The position numbers and the translations under genes are program-made. A model generated the notes under the pieces. It was not told the origin of the DNA, made no database searches, and saw only the letters and a list, made by a program, of their open reading frames with translations. Below, piece by piece: positions 23,255 through 33,546 of a stretch of DNA of 64,000 bases. The DNA lies in contig OU452236.1 in assembly GCA_911728455.2 (NCBI GenBank), positions 9,542,171 to 9,606,170 on the forward strand. Direction: 5' to 3'. Source of the stretch: Marthasterias glacialis. Lineage: Eukaryota > Echinodermata > Asteroidea > Forcipulatida > Asteriidae. Numbering within the stretch: the first letter of the stretch is position 1; every line of letters begins with the position of its first letter.

Positions 23255-23530
23255 TAAAATAGGAATCTATATTATATAATACTTCAAGGGTCTTGCAATC
23301 TATCCTACGTCTTTTCAGCAGCCTCGAGGTGGTGCACGGATTAGAGGGTAATTGTTTTTGTATGAAAATGACGGGCATCGCAAGATTATGTAGTTGGTGT
23401 TTATAAAAGGAACAGGCATCTGTAAACATGTACAAAACAAAAAATGGACGGGTATGTAGGTTAAGCCGTATGTTTGTGTTTTCACGAAAAGTTGGGCTTG
23501 TCATCGCTCGCGTGATCACGTGACATGCCC
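23255..23530. repeat. Dispersed ~280-bp repeat, copy 2
   Basis: Partner of 18875-19160, same orientation, diverged by substitutions and small indels. Confidence 0.75.
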
Positions 23531-23705
23531 ACTCTTCACTATTGCATAGGAAGTACCGGTTCACTTGATTATGGAAAAACATACACTAAATGATGTACTT
23601 TTGTGCTTCTGTGTTTTTACGAAGAGACGGGCTTGTCTGACTAATTATTGTATAATCCCATCAACCTTTTAAAATGATATGTTATTTATAGGATGTAACT
23701 CTTAA

Positions 23706-23882
23706 AGGGGTTGTGTCGTCATGATTATAGCAGGCCTGTGGCTGTGCATGGAAAGATGAACTCTCACCCAGATACTGCTCAAGCTCGCGCTTGTTGACAA
23801 ATCACAAAATTTACAAACTGTGACGTGAACGTAGAAACTGGGCTATTCTATTTACTGCTATAATCATGACGACACAGCCCTT
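23706..23882. mobile_element. TTAA-flanked MITE, copy 1
   Basis: Inverted ends AGGGGTTGTGTCGTCATGAT and ATCATGACGACACAGCCCTT, flanked by TTAA on both sides (23702-23705; 23883-23886). 177 bp. A second copy of the family is in an ODAD3 intron (51998-52187). TTAA targets are used by piggyBac and Kolobok transposons. Confidence 0.85.
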
Positions 23883-24059
23883 TTAAAACACATTTGGGGC
23901 ATTTCAAACTGCATATGAAAAGTTTTAATACTACAGAGTTTTCAGTTTCGAATTTAGCACCTTTTAAAAAGCGAATAATCTCAAAGTGTTTTTTAACGCG
24001 TTTGGACATCCCGCCCCTTCGTTAAAACGATGACGAGTTTGTTTAGTACATGTGGTTGA

Positions 24060-24172
24060 TGAGCCAAGAAAACAGCCGAGGTTAATTATGGGGCTTTCTC
24101 CATGACTAACCTTGGCTGTTAATCATGGAGCTTTCTCCATGATTAACCTTGGCTGTTTTCTTGGCTCGTCAA
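24060..24172. repeat. Foldback with nested palindromes
   Basis: Outer arms GAGCCAAGAAAACAGCC and GGCTGTTTTCTTGGCTC are perfect inverted repeats. The inside repeats TCATGGAGCTTTCTCCATGA-like palindromes and TAACCTTGGCTGTTAA-like blocks twice. Confidence 0.8.
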
Positions 24173-25129
24173 ATATGATGGCAAACACATTTATTTAATA
24201 ATTTAAATAGGCACTTATCAGAAAGTTTTTAAGCAAATTGCATTAAAGCGCCTTTTACAAGCCTAAATTCATGTATAATAGACTGATTGCGCGACCCACG
24301 TCACCTGTAGAGCATGGGTAATGATTGCAAACAAACACGACGTCCTCCATATAGGAAAGTGTGGTACGGTACACGATAATTGTGTATTTTGTTTAATTCC
24401 ATCGAGGCTTTTCTTTTTCGCAATCTGTGAAAAATATTCCAGTGTTTGTACCCGAGACCTTCGAGTGGCTGAATAAAGCCAGTAAGGACAGTTCCAGCAA
24501 GTCATGCAAATTCTACAAGGAACGTATAATGTGCACGATGTGTTAATACTGGTTGCACGACGGAACGTTTGGGCCAGTCGATCGTGATCACACACTTTTC
24601 AACACACGAATTTCACAGTTTTGAAGCTGAAATCATCCAAAGAAAAGGCTTTCCAAAACTGTGTGATTCCTGCGTCTATTTGAAATTCCTTAAGGCTATG
24701 TGTAAATGCTCACTTTTCCAGCGTTCTTGACCCTTTTTAATAGGCCTAACATTACAAACAAAATATCAGGCTGGTGGCTACATCGTCGTCTGACTCGGAC
24801 GAATTACTCAAAAAATAAACCTCTTTTGTTGTAGAATACTGGTTGTTTATAAAACAGCAATGTGATATGTTACGAGAGCCCATTAGTGCCATCTTTATTT
24901 TATTAATTTATATTTTGGAATACATTTATTTATACTTTCGAGTGCCGTCATTTATATTTTCAACGCAGCTAATTATATTTTCCAGAGCATTATATTTATT
25001 TAAAGGAACTTTACGAAACCAAGTTTGGTTTGCGGGCCCTAGTACAACGTCGAATACAGGCCTGATAGTTCAATGACCCTGCATCACAAAGGCCGAAGGA
25101 CGCGCAGTCTATTTTTAGTAACTTTTCTG

Positions 25130-25515
25130 CATTTATTTATTTTGGTGAGTGCATTTATTTATATTTTCGATGCAGCTACTTATATTTTCACCCTTTATTT
25201 ATATTTTGAATGCATTTATTTACATTTTGAATGCATTTATTTATATTTTCAGTGCAGTTATTTATATTTTCAATGCATTTATTTATATTTTCACTGCATT
25301 TATTTATATTTTCAATGCAGTTATTTATATTTTCAATGCATTTATTTATATTTTCACAGCATTTATTCATATTTTCACTGCATTTATTTATATTTTCACT
25401 GCATTTATTTTTTCAATGCAGTTATATATATTGTCACTGCATTTATTTATATTTTTAATGCAATTATTTATATTTTCAATGCATTTATTTATATTCTCAG
25501 TGCAGTCATTTGTAT
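25130..25515. repeat. 21-bp minisatellite, left arm
   Basis: About 18 copies of TGCATTTATTTATATTTTCA-type units, with A/C/G variation before TGCA. They are open in several frames (MHLFIFS-like heptads) and so give false proteins of up to 188 residues. Confidence 0.95.
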
Positions 25516-25681
25516 TTCCGCAAGCAGTTATTTTAATTTCCGATGCGGTGTAAATCAAGTGTGCGTGCAGTGTGTTATGGTGCTTGCGTACAAACTACGG
25601 CCGGACGTTACGACTCGTGCTGTGTGCTTGCTGTGCTAAGTGTTGTGCTATGCGAAAATCAGCTCGGTAAGTCGAACAGAA

Positions 25682-25888
25682 CTATTTTCCGTTCCAGCGG
25701 TCACCCCGAAGTAGCCAAGGACAACCTATTTTATCTTTCACAATTTCCATGAAATACCCGACAATAACGTCTAGGTCACTATTTGTCATAGAGGCTTCAA
25801 GCCAGAGGATCTGTCGGGAGTAACCATCTATGCACCCGTTTATACAAACCACGTAAGGTTTTAGTTTATCGTAGGACCCAGGTGTCAT
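25682..25888 (-). pseudogene. Catalytic-core fragment of the same integrase-like protein
   Basis: Contains SYDKLKPYVVCINGCIDGYS and RQILWLEA. In this family the segment D-K-L-K-P-Y ... I-D-G-[FY]-S-R ... W-L-E surrounds the second catalytic acidic residue of the RNase H-like fold. The end GCPWLLRGDRW aligns with a region normally reading R-x-D-x-G-T-E-N, which runs off into non-coding sequence. The enzyme is therefore broken. Family recognition is from memory. Confidence 0.6.
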
Positions 25889-25964
25889 GCACAGTTTGGT
25901 CTTCTTCCGTTGTACGTCCTGCTCTGTAGTCGCCGGCGCCGCCTTTGCTCAACCCCCTCTGGGT

Positions 25965-26282
25965 CTAGTATTCCCAGAAGAAGACGCCTCGGCTTACTCG
26001 TATTTTCTGAAGGCACCCCAGGTGCATCCACCGGTAATCACACAGTTGCCCCGAGGTGCTTAACTGCCCTTCTATATAGCAGGCACCATCGATAATATCT
26101 GAGTGGTGTCTTCGTAGATAAAGCTCAAGTTTACGTAATTTACGGTTGAGATTGCGCTTGCTAATAAAGATATCATAGTTAGTAGCCAGTGAAGCAACTA
26201 TTTCGTCATAATTCAATCCTAACCTAAAGTAACGACTGATTAAACGCAGACTCTGTGCGTCCGAAGCCGCCGTATCAGCCAT
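25965..26282 (-). pseudogene. N-terminal part of an integrase-core protein (transposase-like)
   Basis: 105 codons from ATG at 26282. The start MADTAASDAQSLRLISRYF is followed by a helix-rich region (LGLNYDEIVASL, then KRNLNRKLRKLELYLRRHHS). This matches from memory the N-terminal DNA-binding part of integrase-core proteins common in fish, amphioxus and coral genomes. The downstream catalytic part continues at 25682-25888. It is the coding content of the TIR element at 24875-26860 and is incomplete, so not functional. Confidence 0.6.
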
Positions 26283-26375
26283 GTTTGTTGACAGCTTCCG
26301 GTAAGAACAGCTGCTTCAAAATTGGAGAAGAAGCGGATTAGAAAAAAATTAATGAAAAAAATAATAATACTAACA

Positions 26376-26565
26376 TGCATTGAAAATATAAACAACTGCA
26401 TTGAAAATATAAACAACTGCATTGAAAATATAAACAACTGCATTGAAAATATAAACAACTGCATTGAAAATATAAACAACTGCATTGAAAATATAAACAA
26501 CTGCATTGAAAATATAAACGACTGCAGTGAAAATATAAATAACTGCATCAAAAATAAAATGCATG
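26376..26565. repeat. 21-bp minisatellite, right arm
   Basis: Eight to nine near-identical copies of the 21-bp unit that includes ACTGCATTGAAAATATAAAC. This is the inverted equivalent of the left-arm array and much more homogeneous than it. Confidence 0.95.
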
Positions 26566-27034
26566 CACTCGCCAAAATAAATAAATGCAGAGCCAAAAGT
26601 TACTAAAAATAGACTGCTTGTCCTACGGCCTTTCTAAAGCGGGGTCATTGAATTATCAGGCCTGTATTCGATGTTGTACTGAGGCCTGCAACCCAAACTT
26701 GGTTTCGTAAAGTTCCTTAAAATAAAATTAACTGCTTTGGAAAATATAATTAGCTGCATCGAAAATATAAATGACTGCACTCGAAAATATAAATGACTGC
26801 ACTCAAAAATATAAATGACTGCACTCAAAAATAAAATAAAGATGGCATTAACGGGCTTTTGTCATACGTCGCAACATACAACTTTAAAAAAGGGCTTAGT
26901 AACTGTGTTATTACACAAAGCCGACTGTTGATATGACTTTGTTGGTCACAGCATGTATTTGCCATCAGCTGAGATGACGTAGTACCCACTACAGGTCACG
27001 TGATGACATGTAACCATCTCGCAATCGGTTTATT

Positions 27035-27800
27035 ATGTTGGGTCTCAAGTGCGGATACTCGTATTTGATATTAACCAAAAGAAAGCTGCCCACGTGATGG
27101 GGTTGGGGGCTAATCATTTGTTTTTATAATCTTAATCATCTAAGTAGTACGGTTACTATATGTTTTCCCGGTCTTTTTCGGCAAAAATAATTTTATTTCA
27201 TTTAACATGCATTCAAATTCGCGCATTTCCACCCCCCCCCCAATTGATCCAAACTAGGGTCTCTTTTTTGCTACAATTACATTCAATATTGTGATTTCAG
27301 TCATTCTGTTTCATTTATAATATTCTAGATAACACTTAATAAACATTATCCAGTTGTTGTTTTTTCTACCTGTTTATAATATTGATGAAATTGAATGGTT
27401 GACTGGCCTCATGCTGCTGGCTTTTACGAAATTGAATGATCTTTGCGACATTAAATCAATCTGAGTGGTCTTATTTGATCACTGCACGCTAAACTGTGAA
27501 ATTGAGTTACTCCTGTCATTACATGGCCTGTTTTCCCATTATGGGTACCGTGGGGTACTTTTACTGTGCGCCTGTGGAGAAGACTAAGGATCAGTCACAC
27601 GACTTTCGTATGGGTTTAAAACGTAAAAATTGATCTCCAGATTTCCTTGCTTTTCCCCCGTTTTTGCCGCTGAAGGAATCACACGTAGCTGTTGAATTTT
27701 TTGACTTTCAATACTACAGTGAACTGTGTAGCACACATTAATTATAAAGGAGAAGCACATATGCAGTGTAATAACAGATGTTTTCTTATAATATATAAAT
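27035..27800. other. Intergenic, nothing assignable
   Basis: AT-rich sequence with a short C run near 27232 and an ATATAT stretch near 27795. No gene or repeat recognised. Confidence 0.5.
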
Positions 27801-27806
27801 ATATAT

Positions 27807-28160
27807 ATTTTGCATCGGGGGTAACGATTGTTATTTGTAAATTTTACCCATACACCGACGTATGTTGAGCACTGTATACTCGGTGCTTTCCCGAGTCATA
27901 TGAACAAATATTCACAGGCATAATCCTCGGGTGGGATTTGAGCCCACGACCATCGCCGTTCTAGAGCAGATGTCTTACCAACTAGACTACCGAGACTGCC
28001 CGGTAGCTAGAGGCAGTTCGAATCCTATTAGCAGCGAGTACCGCGACCATTATAAGAGATTTATACTTTTTTGCATCGGGGATAACGAATAGTAGTTGTA
28101 ATTTGTTACCCATACACAGACGTGTGTTAAGCACAGTACTCAGTACTTTCCCGAGTCTGT
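27807..28160 (-). mobile_element. tRNA-like SINE unit, single copy
   Basis: The reverse complement of the unit tandemly arrayed at 42950-44250. It includes GTGGGCTCAAATCCCACCC and GTCTAGTTGGTAAGACATC (tRNA B- and A-box-like), the GGGAAAGTACTGAGTA-type tail word and TTTTGCATCGGGG at both ends. Roughly 1.4 units long. Confidence 0.8.
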
Positions 28161-28267
28161 GATGTTTTCTTATTGTCATATTTGGAATAACGTGTCACAA
28201 CTTTACGAATTCGTGACAGCTCCTTTTGACAAAACTTTTCAAACTAAATTGAATGAGCCAGGGGTAA

Positions 28268-28411
28268 CTCTCTTAAAAATTTGATTGAAATTTACTCTAT
28301 TCAATTGAAACTAGGGACAAACTGTAACAGATTTGTCCCTGGCCTCAATCGAAAAGAGTGATTTTCGATCTAATTAGAGTGATTTTCAATCTACCTAGTT
28401 AAGAGAGTAAA
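28268..28411. repeat. Imperfect foldback centred on a 9-bp hairpin
   Basis: AACTCTCTTAA ... TTAAGAGAGT outer arms, and a central AGGGACAAA-loop-TTTGTCCCT hairpin. Repeated GAGTGATTTTC(G/A)ATCTA words on the right arm. Confidence 0.6.
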
Positions 28412-28648
28412 TTAAATGTTTTTGTAATTAATTTGGCCAGGAAAACCTACCATAAAAAGCTTTTTAAATTTAATGATTGGCTCATAACTTCAACCAAAAT
28501 CGAAACAGCAATCTATGTAGTTTTTCGTACATGTTTATGGTGATAATAGTGTTGATTTATCGTGCACTTTTCTCAAGAAATAGCATGGAACAGTTTTCAC
28601 AAAGCTGTTAATAAGCACATAAAAAATTAGCTTAGCTGAGACTGGTTT

Positions 28649-28818
28649 ACACTGCAAAAACTGGGGTGTTAAATTGATTCTCTTGGTATCTATATGTGAC
28701 AACACCGACATGGTGTTAGTTATCCCCATTGCTTTATCGTTGGTAAAATTAACACCATGTCGGTGTTGTCACATAGATACCAAGAGAATCAATTTAACAC
28801 CCCAGTTTTTGCAGTGTA
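28649..28818. repeat. Foldback element with 69-bp near-perfect arms
   Basis: Arms at 28649-28717 and 28750-28818 begin ACACTGCAAAAACTGGGGTG and contain GACAACACCGACATGGTGTT. They differ by one 2-3-bp indel. The loop is 32 bp. Probably a young MITE; the target duplication is not resolved. Confidence 0.85.
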
Positions 28819-28824
28819 CAAGCC

Positions 28825-29560
28825 AAAATGTTTATAGGTTAGTTAGCACGTGCAGGTTAGCATTATCATCATTATACACATTTTTTGAGGCGTTTCTTTT
28901 GTTCTTTTTAATTCAAAGTACAGGCAGATAAAAACACCCACCCGTCTACTGTATTTATGCCATCATCCGTTTTTAACTTCTCACTGAAATTTGCCAGTCC
29001 CTTTTAAAGTTAGTTTATGTCCCTTGGCCATTTTACTGTGACGCCAACAAACTTCAAACTGAGATTGATTTCACTGTATAGGCCCTAGTCTCGATGTTAG
29101 CGATCGATCAATTTAGACGATAATAACGGACCTACACATATTTATGCAAGGGCGCAACAACCAACCGCTTTTATGAGAGGTTTTTGAAAAAAAATATTGG
29201 GGGAGTTAGTTCCGAACAAAAAAACTATTTATAAATATAAATGGTAAAGCAGTGCTTACCCATCGTGACCAGAAGCCCAAGTATGCTCCTCCGCATCTTG
29301 CTGACGGGAAAACAAAATCACACAGACCAACTAGAGCTATGCGTATAGACTGTGTGTGGCCGTATGCCGCGGTTGCCTGGTGTGGACTGATCTGCTGGCA
29401 GAAATAAACGTCATATGGGCACAAAACAACAAACTCTACACATGCCGGTGGTAATATTAAAAAAAAAACAGTTATGGAGATGCACCTCACAAAGAATGGC
29501 ACGCTGCGTTGTCATCGAACGGGAAATGAAACACGGAGGACATATCGACACAACCCGGCT
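28825..29560. other. Intergenic, no supported gene
   Basis: Only a weak minus-strand first-exon candidate (ATG at 29296, MRRSILGLLVTM, donor G|GTAAGC at 29259). Nothing downstream on that strand supports it. Confidence 0.4.
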
Positions 29561-29563
29561 ACA

Positions 29564-29584
29564 ATGGATTTTAACAATTCAAAG
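29564..29584 (+). CDS. Possible first coding exon (MDFNNSK)
   Basis: ATG in a fair context followed by six codons and a strong donor, AAG|GTAACC. A frame-compatible acceptor (TTGCAG, 29725-29730) would continue with YVSKLVDCCAVADQIQCNQH, but I found no clear donor after it. The exon directly abuts a perfect RFX X-box (29585-29598). This is a weak gene call: it rests on one donor and one motif. If real, a cilia-related gene begins here. Confidence 0.25.
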
Positions 29585-29598
29585 GTAACCATGGCAAC
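29585..29598. promoter_or_regulatory. Perfect palindromic RFX X-box
   Basis: GTAACCATGGCAAC fits GTNRCC-(2 nt)-RGYAAC at every position. RFX factors bind this site in promoters of cilium genes. It could serve a gene on either strand, or be a chance overlap with the splice donor of the possible exon at 29564. Confidence 0.55.
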
Positions 29599-29599
29599 A

Positions 29600-30650
29600 T
29601 TTTTGTGACTAGCGACTCGCAGCATATATTCGAATCGAAACATTGAATCAAGTGTAGACCTTATTCAATCTGAAAAAAAAGCCTGGTATGGATCTGCAGT
29701 TTGAAAACTAAACTGATCAGCAACTTGCAGTATGTTTCTAAGCTTGTTGACTGCTGCGCGGTGGCAGATCAGATTCAATGCAATCAGCATCTAGGCAGCA
29801 TCACAGCACCGAAACGGCTTTACTCAGAATGGAAGGGTCATTCCATCCTCAAATTTCACAAAATTACTCAGTTCACGACTTTAAAATTATACAAGTATAC
29901 CTTTGTAAACATTTTCGAGAAAAAAAAAATGTAACTCACAAGTCCTGTACTGAAAAATCATCAAAATAAACAAAGGATGTCAAAGGCCACCGTATACGCA
30001 TATCCAGCCGTTGCAATCATCGAATTTGGTGACTACAACTTCATCAACTTAGTCTGGTCCCTAAATACATTAGTATTGCATTTACAATAATTATGTGTAA
30101 GGAACCAGCCCGTCAAACTTTTCTTACGAAAAACGCGTCCACAAACCATGGATACCGAACATGGTTTTCACTGCCTGAGCTGCCTCTGAAAATGGAGACC
30201 TCTTTGTGTGTATCACTATGAGACGTCACGATAACAAACTTGAACGTTTTTGTTTTTTGCGCGAACGATGTCCCTGGCCGCATTCGCGTTGTTTTGGGCC
30301 AGGTTTGTGGCAAAATCGGAATCGCAGATTCGGAACTCGGTCTTTTCGGTCTTCTGTGAAAGACTTTGTACGGCTTTCATGTAAATCGTGAAATGAAAAT
30401 CTAAAATCCCAGATTCCAATAAAAAAAACACATTGTTCGTTGATACTTGACGACTTCCGAATTTCAAGTCGATATAGCGAATGTCTTGAGGAGTCCTTTG
30501 TAATTGTTCAGGTGTGACCCGAGTCAACCATGGTTCGTCGATTAAGTTCTTGCGTGGTTTTTGTTCTTGGAAGTTGTTGCACTTTCAGGTAGCGTTAACT
30601 TGAGTTCGGTGGCGTTTCGTGAACATGTTGAGCCATAGTAGAAAATCTGT
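29600..30650. other. Intergenic or intronic, no supported gene
   Basis: Short open frames on both strands around 29700-29930 and 30113-30527 without recognisable domains. This would be intron and exon space if the candidate start at 29564 is real. Confidence 0.4.
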
Positions 30651-30657
30651 GCGGTGC

Positions 30658-30760
30658 GCCTCCGGTCGGTGTAACACCGGGCGATCGGTGTATCGCTGGC
30701 GATTGGTGTAGCCCCGGGCTATTGGTGTATCGCCGGGCGTGTTGGTGTGTCTGGTTTCGG
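30658..30760. repeat. Degenerate ~19-bp tandem repeat
   Basis: Five imperfect copies of a GATCGGTGTATCGCCGGGC-like unit, GC-rich against an AT-rich background. Confidence 0.7.
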
Positions 30761-30986
30761 TACCGTCAAGAGCCAAGACGGTAGAGTCGGTGTCGTCAAG
30801 AGCCAGGATATATGGTAGAGTCGTGTATTTATGCAGGAGTCTCAAACAGGTGAAGCTTGCAGAGTTGTTCAAGAAAATGTTTTCCACAGAACCGGATCTT
30901 CCACCATTTTGTGACCGGTTTAAATGACAGATTTTAATGTGGAAACATATCTTAGTTCTCTGGCCTCTGGGCTTTATTCACACAGT

Positions 30987-31750
30987 CTGTCGGAGAAGAA
31001 CAAGAAGTCGACAGTTGTTATTCTCCCGACATCAAAGTATAGAATCAATAATATTAATGAGAAACAATAACATTGCAATAAAATAAACGTTAATATATAC
31101 AGTGCTTATGTCTACGAGTTATTCAAAGAATAAGGCAACTAATAAATCCACAAACGGGGCGGGTTTCTCTCAGCCCCGGAATTAAACAATTAGAAAAAGA
31201 TACATCGCTAGAAAATGTACATTAATGTCTAAGCGATTACTAACTAAGGCCATCAAATAACGATTGTAGTTGGATGGCAACAGTAAAGAAAGAAATAATA
31301 TAAAACAGTATTTCCTCTGGCAGGTTCCCGCCAAAACCTTTATGGCGTCCGCCATCTTGGAAACGCCCAAATATTCAATTAAATAAACCTTGCAAACTGT
31401 GCAAAATATACCTAAAGAAATATTACTCATCAAGAGCTCAACTATGTCTTTCTAATATCTCAAACTCATGTATAATAAATAAAGAAAGGTTAATGAAACT
31501 AAGTTCTGAAAAAGGGCGGAACTCCTGATTGCCGAATCTCAATTCGGAATCTTGTCGAAACAACATTAAAAAGTGGCTATAAATCTAAGCAAAATGTATA
31601 AAACAAGTATAAATGCAAGGGATTGTATGAAGGTAAATGCAATTTATGATAAAGGGGAAATGTGAAATAAATAAAGAGAAAAGATCATTACCTGTCGGAG
31701 AAGAACAAGAAGTCGACAGTTGTTATTCTCCCGACATCAAAGTATAGAAT
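30987..31750. repeat. 59-bp direct repeats enclosing ~650 bp
   Basis: 30987-31045 and 31692-31750 look identical: they begin CTGTCGGAGAAGAACAAG, contain GTCGACAGTTGTTATTCTCC and end AGTATAGAAT. Inside each repeat TGTCGGAGAA and TTCTCCCGACA are inverted, with TG...CA limits. This could be a miniature element duplicated at both ends of a segment, or two insertions of one 44-bp foldback. No coding sequence lies between. Confidence 0.65.
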
Positions 31751-31994
31751 GATCCGAAATGATAAATTTGAAAATAAAGCCACCGCTGGGGGCGCTTGAA
31801 CCGGGGTTTGAAGTGTGAATAAATGAATATATTAAGTCAACAAAGAAGCATAAAAAATACGTTTTACACACGTTTTTCTGCCCGTCACATGTACATGTAA
31901 TATTAGTGATCTATTCGATCAAGTTCCGGATCATATCACTTGGTATGTTTGTTAAAAACACACTGAGATTATGGATTCCCGTAATGGGCTCTTG

Positions 31995-32420
31995 AGTTGC
32001 TTTAGCCCCACGGATATTGACCAAGCCACACGGTCCGTTACCAGGATTCTCGTAATATAAATTTTAAAATGCAATTTCTATCACTATTAACAACTTTCAG
32101 CCATAACTTTAAGATATGACTGTCTTTGTTGTTTATTAACAGACAATTGCCAACAATCACACTTTAATTTGGTTCAGTAATACAAGTTTTGAACGGATGG
32201 AAATAAAACTAGCCAAAAAATGATCACGTAACTTTTCGGCTTCAATTTTTTGAAGCCGATAAGTCAGGTGACCTACGTTTTCCTTTGAATAACTCATAAA
32301 TCGGCCAAATTTATTGGTTGTTGCGGAGGTTTATATTCTGCTTTTGAAAGACCTTTCTTGTCATGCCTTTGTCTGAGCTTCAGCCTAAAATCGCCCAACG
32401 AGGATGGTATGTCCCTTTAC
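31995..32420. repeat. Dispersed repeat related to two other loci
   Basis: 31998-32090 matches the reverse complement of about 35390-35490 (CGTAATATAAATTTTAAAATG-like core). 32155-32415 resembles 38600-38850, the inner end of a TTAA element (TTTGGTTCAGTAAT, GAAAGACCTTT, CGCCCAACGA, ending ATGTCCCTTTA). This is probably a diverged, solo end of the TTAA family. Confidence 0.6.
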
Positions 32421-33546
32421 GAATGATTTACTCATGGCCATGGATAAGCAACAGGTTACATTTTTTATATTGATTGACATGAGTGCCGCATTCAGTTCAA
32501 ATGAAATTCTTCTGAGCGCTCTTCAAAAACATTTCGGGATATGTGATGTTGCTTTGTTCGGGTTTGACTCTTGTTTGGTTGTAGAAGATGATGTTTTGTC
32601 TGAGGATTGTAATGTTTTATTGGGGTGTTGTTCACCATGTTTACCAGTAGATTGTTTCAATAAATCCAGCAGAACTCCCCTGAAATTTCATGCCACTGCA
32701 TTCGTCGATGACACACAACTATATATCATTTTCGCCCAAACAATTCTGTGTTACAGCGTTGAAGGAATGGATTAATGGTTGTCATGGATTAATCTTTTGT
32801 TGAACGATACGAACACTGAATTTTTGATATGTGGTAGGCCTACTCCTAAAGGCAAACGTCAAAATTACAAACTGAGAGTATCAAGGTTGTTACGTCACAT
32901 ATATTAGCCTCCATGTCAGTAAGGAATTGAGGGATTTGGTTTGATTCACTTTTGACATTTAATAAGCATATTTCTGAAGTTTGTAAGAATGCATTTTATT
33001 ATCTTTATAATATCCGGCATACTCGTAAATACCTAACTCGTGGTTGTACAGAAAAAAATATTCATGCATTTGTGACAAGCAGGTTAGGTTATTGTAACAG
33101 CTTACTTTTTGGTTTGCTTGATACTCAGATAAACAAACTGCAAAGGGTTCAGAATGCATGTGCTGAATTAATCTTTAACTCCTCTACATATTCCTGATGC
33201 AGTCCATTGTTACATGATTTCCACTGGTTACCCATTCGACAAAGAATTACATTTGAAATTCTTTTAATAACTTAGAAAGCCATTCATGGTTTGGCACCAA
33301 TGTACATTCAGGAGCTCGTAACCATGAAATCACTCGTTCAAACATCTCACCGTCTCAGGAGTTCGCAAGACCACACATTGTTGGCGTACCCTTCAATTGT
33401 TTCACGGTTCATTCTCTGGAGTATTTTGTAGTTGTCTGCATTTCTTCTTCTCTTTGTTTTGTTTGTTTTTGTTTTGTTTTTGGTAATGCGCAGTAGATTA
33501 GGTTTTGCGCAATATAAATGTCCTTTATTATTATTGTTATTATCTT
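32400..33546 (+). mobile_element. CR1/L2-like LINE fragment
   Basis: Reverse-transcriptase pieces are recognisable in successive frames: NDLLMAMDKQQVTFFILIDM then SAAF (RT domain A), AFVDDTQLYI (catalytic FVDD), and KYLTRGCTEKNIHAFVTSRL then GYCNSLLFGL and KLQRVQNACAELIF (RT C-terminal part). A LHWLP-like block (HDFHWLPIRQRITFEILL) follows near 33215. The 3' end is the usual GCGCAATATAAATG plus (ATT)n tail to 33546. It is 5'-truncated and interrupted by stops and frame changes, with a deletion between RT domains A and C, so it is dead. Confidence 0.85.

Larger units (their letters stand above)
24875..26860. mobile_element. TIR element with minisatellite-bearing arms and an integrase-core remnant
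   Basis: Long inverted arms. The left arm starts near AGAGCCCATTAGTGCCATC, and the right arm in reverse complement starts AAAAGCCCGTTAATGCCATC. Similarity continues for ~250 bp, including a shared CCAAGTTTGG block and a TTCAATGACCC block. Each arm then runs into a 21-bp minisatellite. The ~800-bp centre holds minus-strand coding remnants of an integrase-core protein. The host MITE (24277-27034) shows where the insertion is; an exact target duplication could not be fixed (TACG-containing flanks). It is probably a broken DNA transposon with a DDE integrase-type enzyme. Confidence 0.78.
24277..27034. mobile_element. MITE, AATAGACC family, copy 4, split by a 2-kb insertion
   Basis: Left end AATAGACTGATTGCGCGA, right end CTCGCAATCGGTTTATT. 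It is the inverted counterpart of copy 3. Its body is interrupted at about 24875 and resumes at about 26861, so the 2-kb element between is younger. Confidence 0.8.

Noticed and set aside
25073-25639. Open frame of 188 codons, phenylalanine/isoleucine-rich
   Set aside because: It is a translation of the 21-bp minisatellite. All three frames are open because the unit length is divisible by three.
25130-26565. CRISPR array
   Set aside because: Contiguous 21-bp units without unique spacers, in a eukaryotic DNA transposon.
29260-29296. Minus-strand first exon MRRSILGLLVTM with donor G|GTAAGC
   Set aside because: Very short, and no supporting exon was found downstream on the minus strand.
30529-30588. 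Signal-peptide-like start MVRRLSSCVVFVLGSCCTFR followed by GTAGCG
   Set aside because: Plausible alone, but no acceptor-exon partner and no conservation evidence visible.
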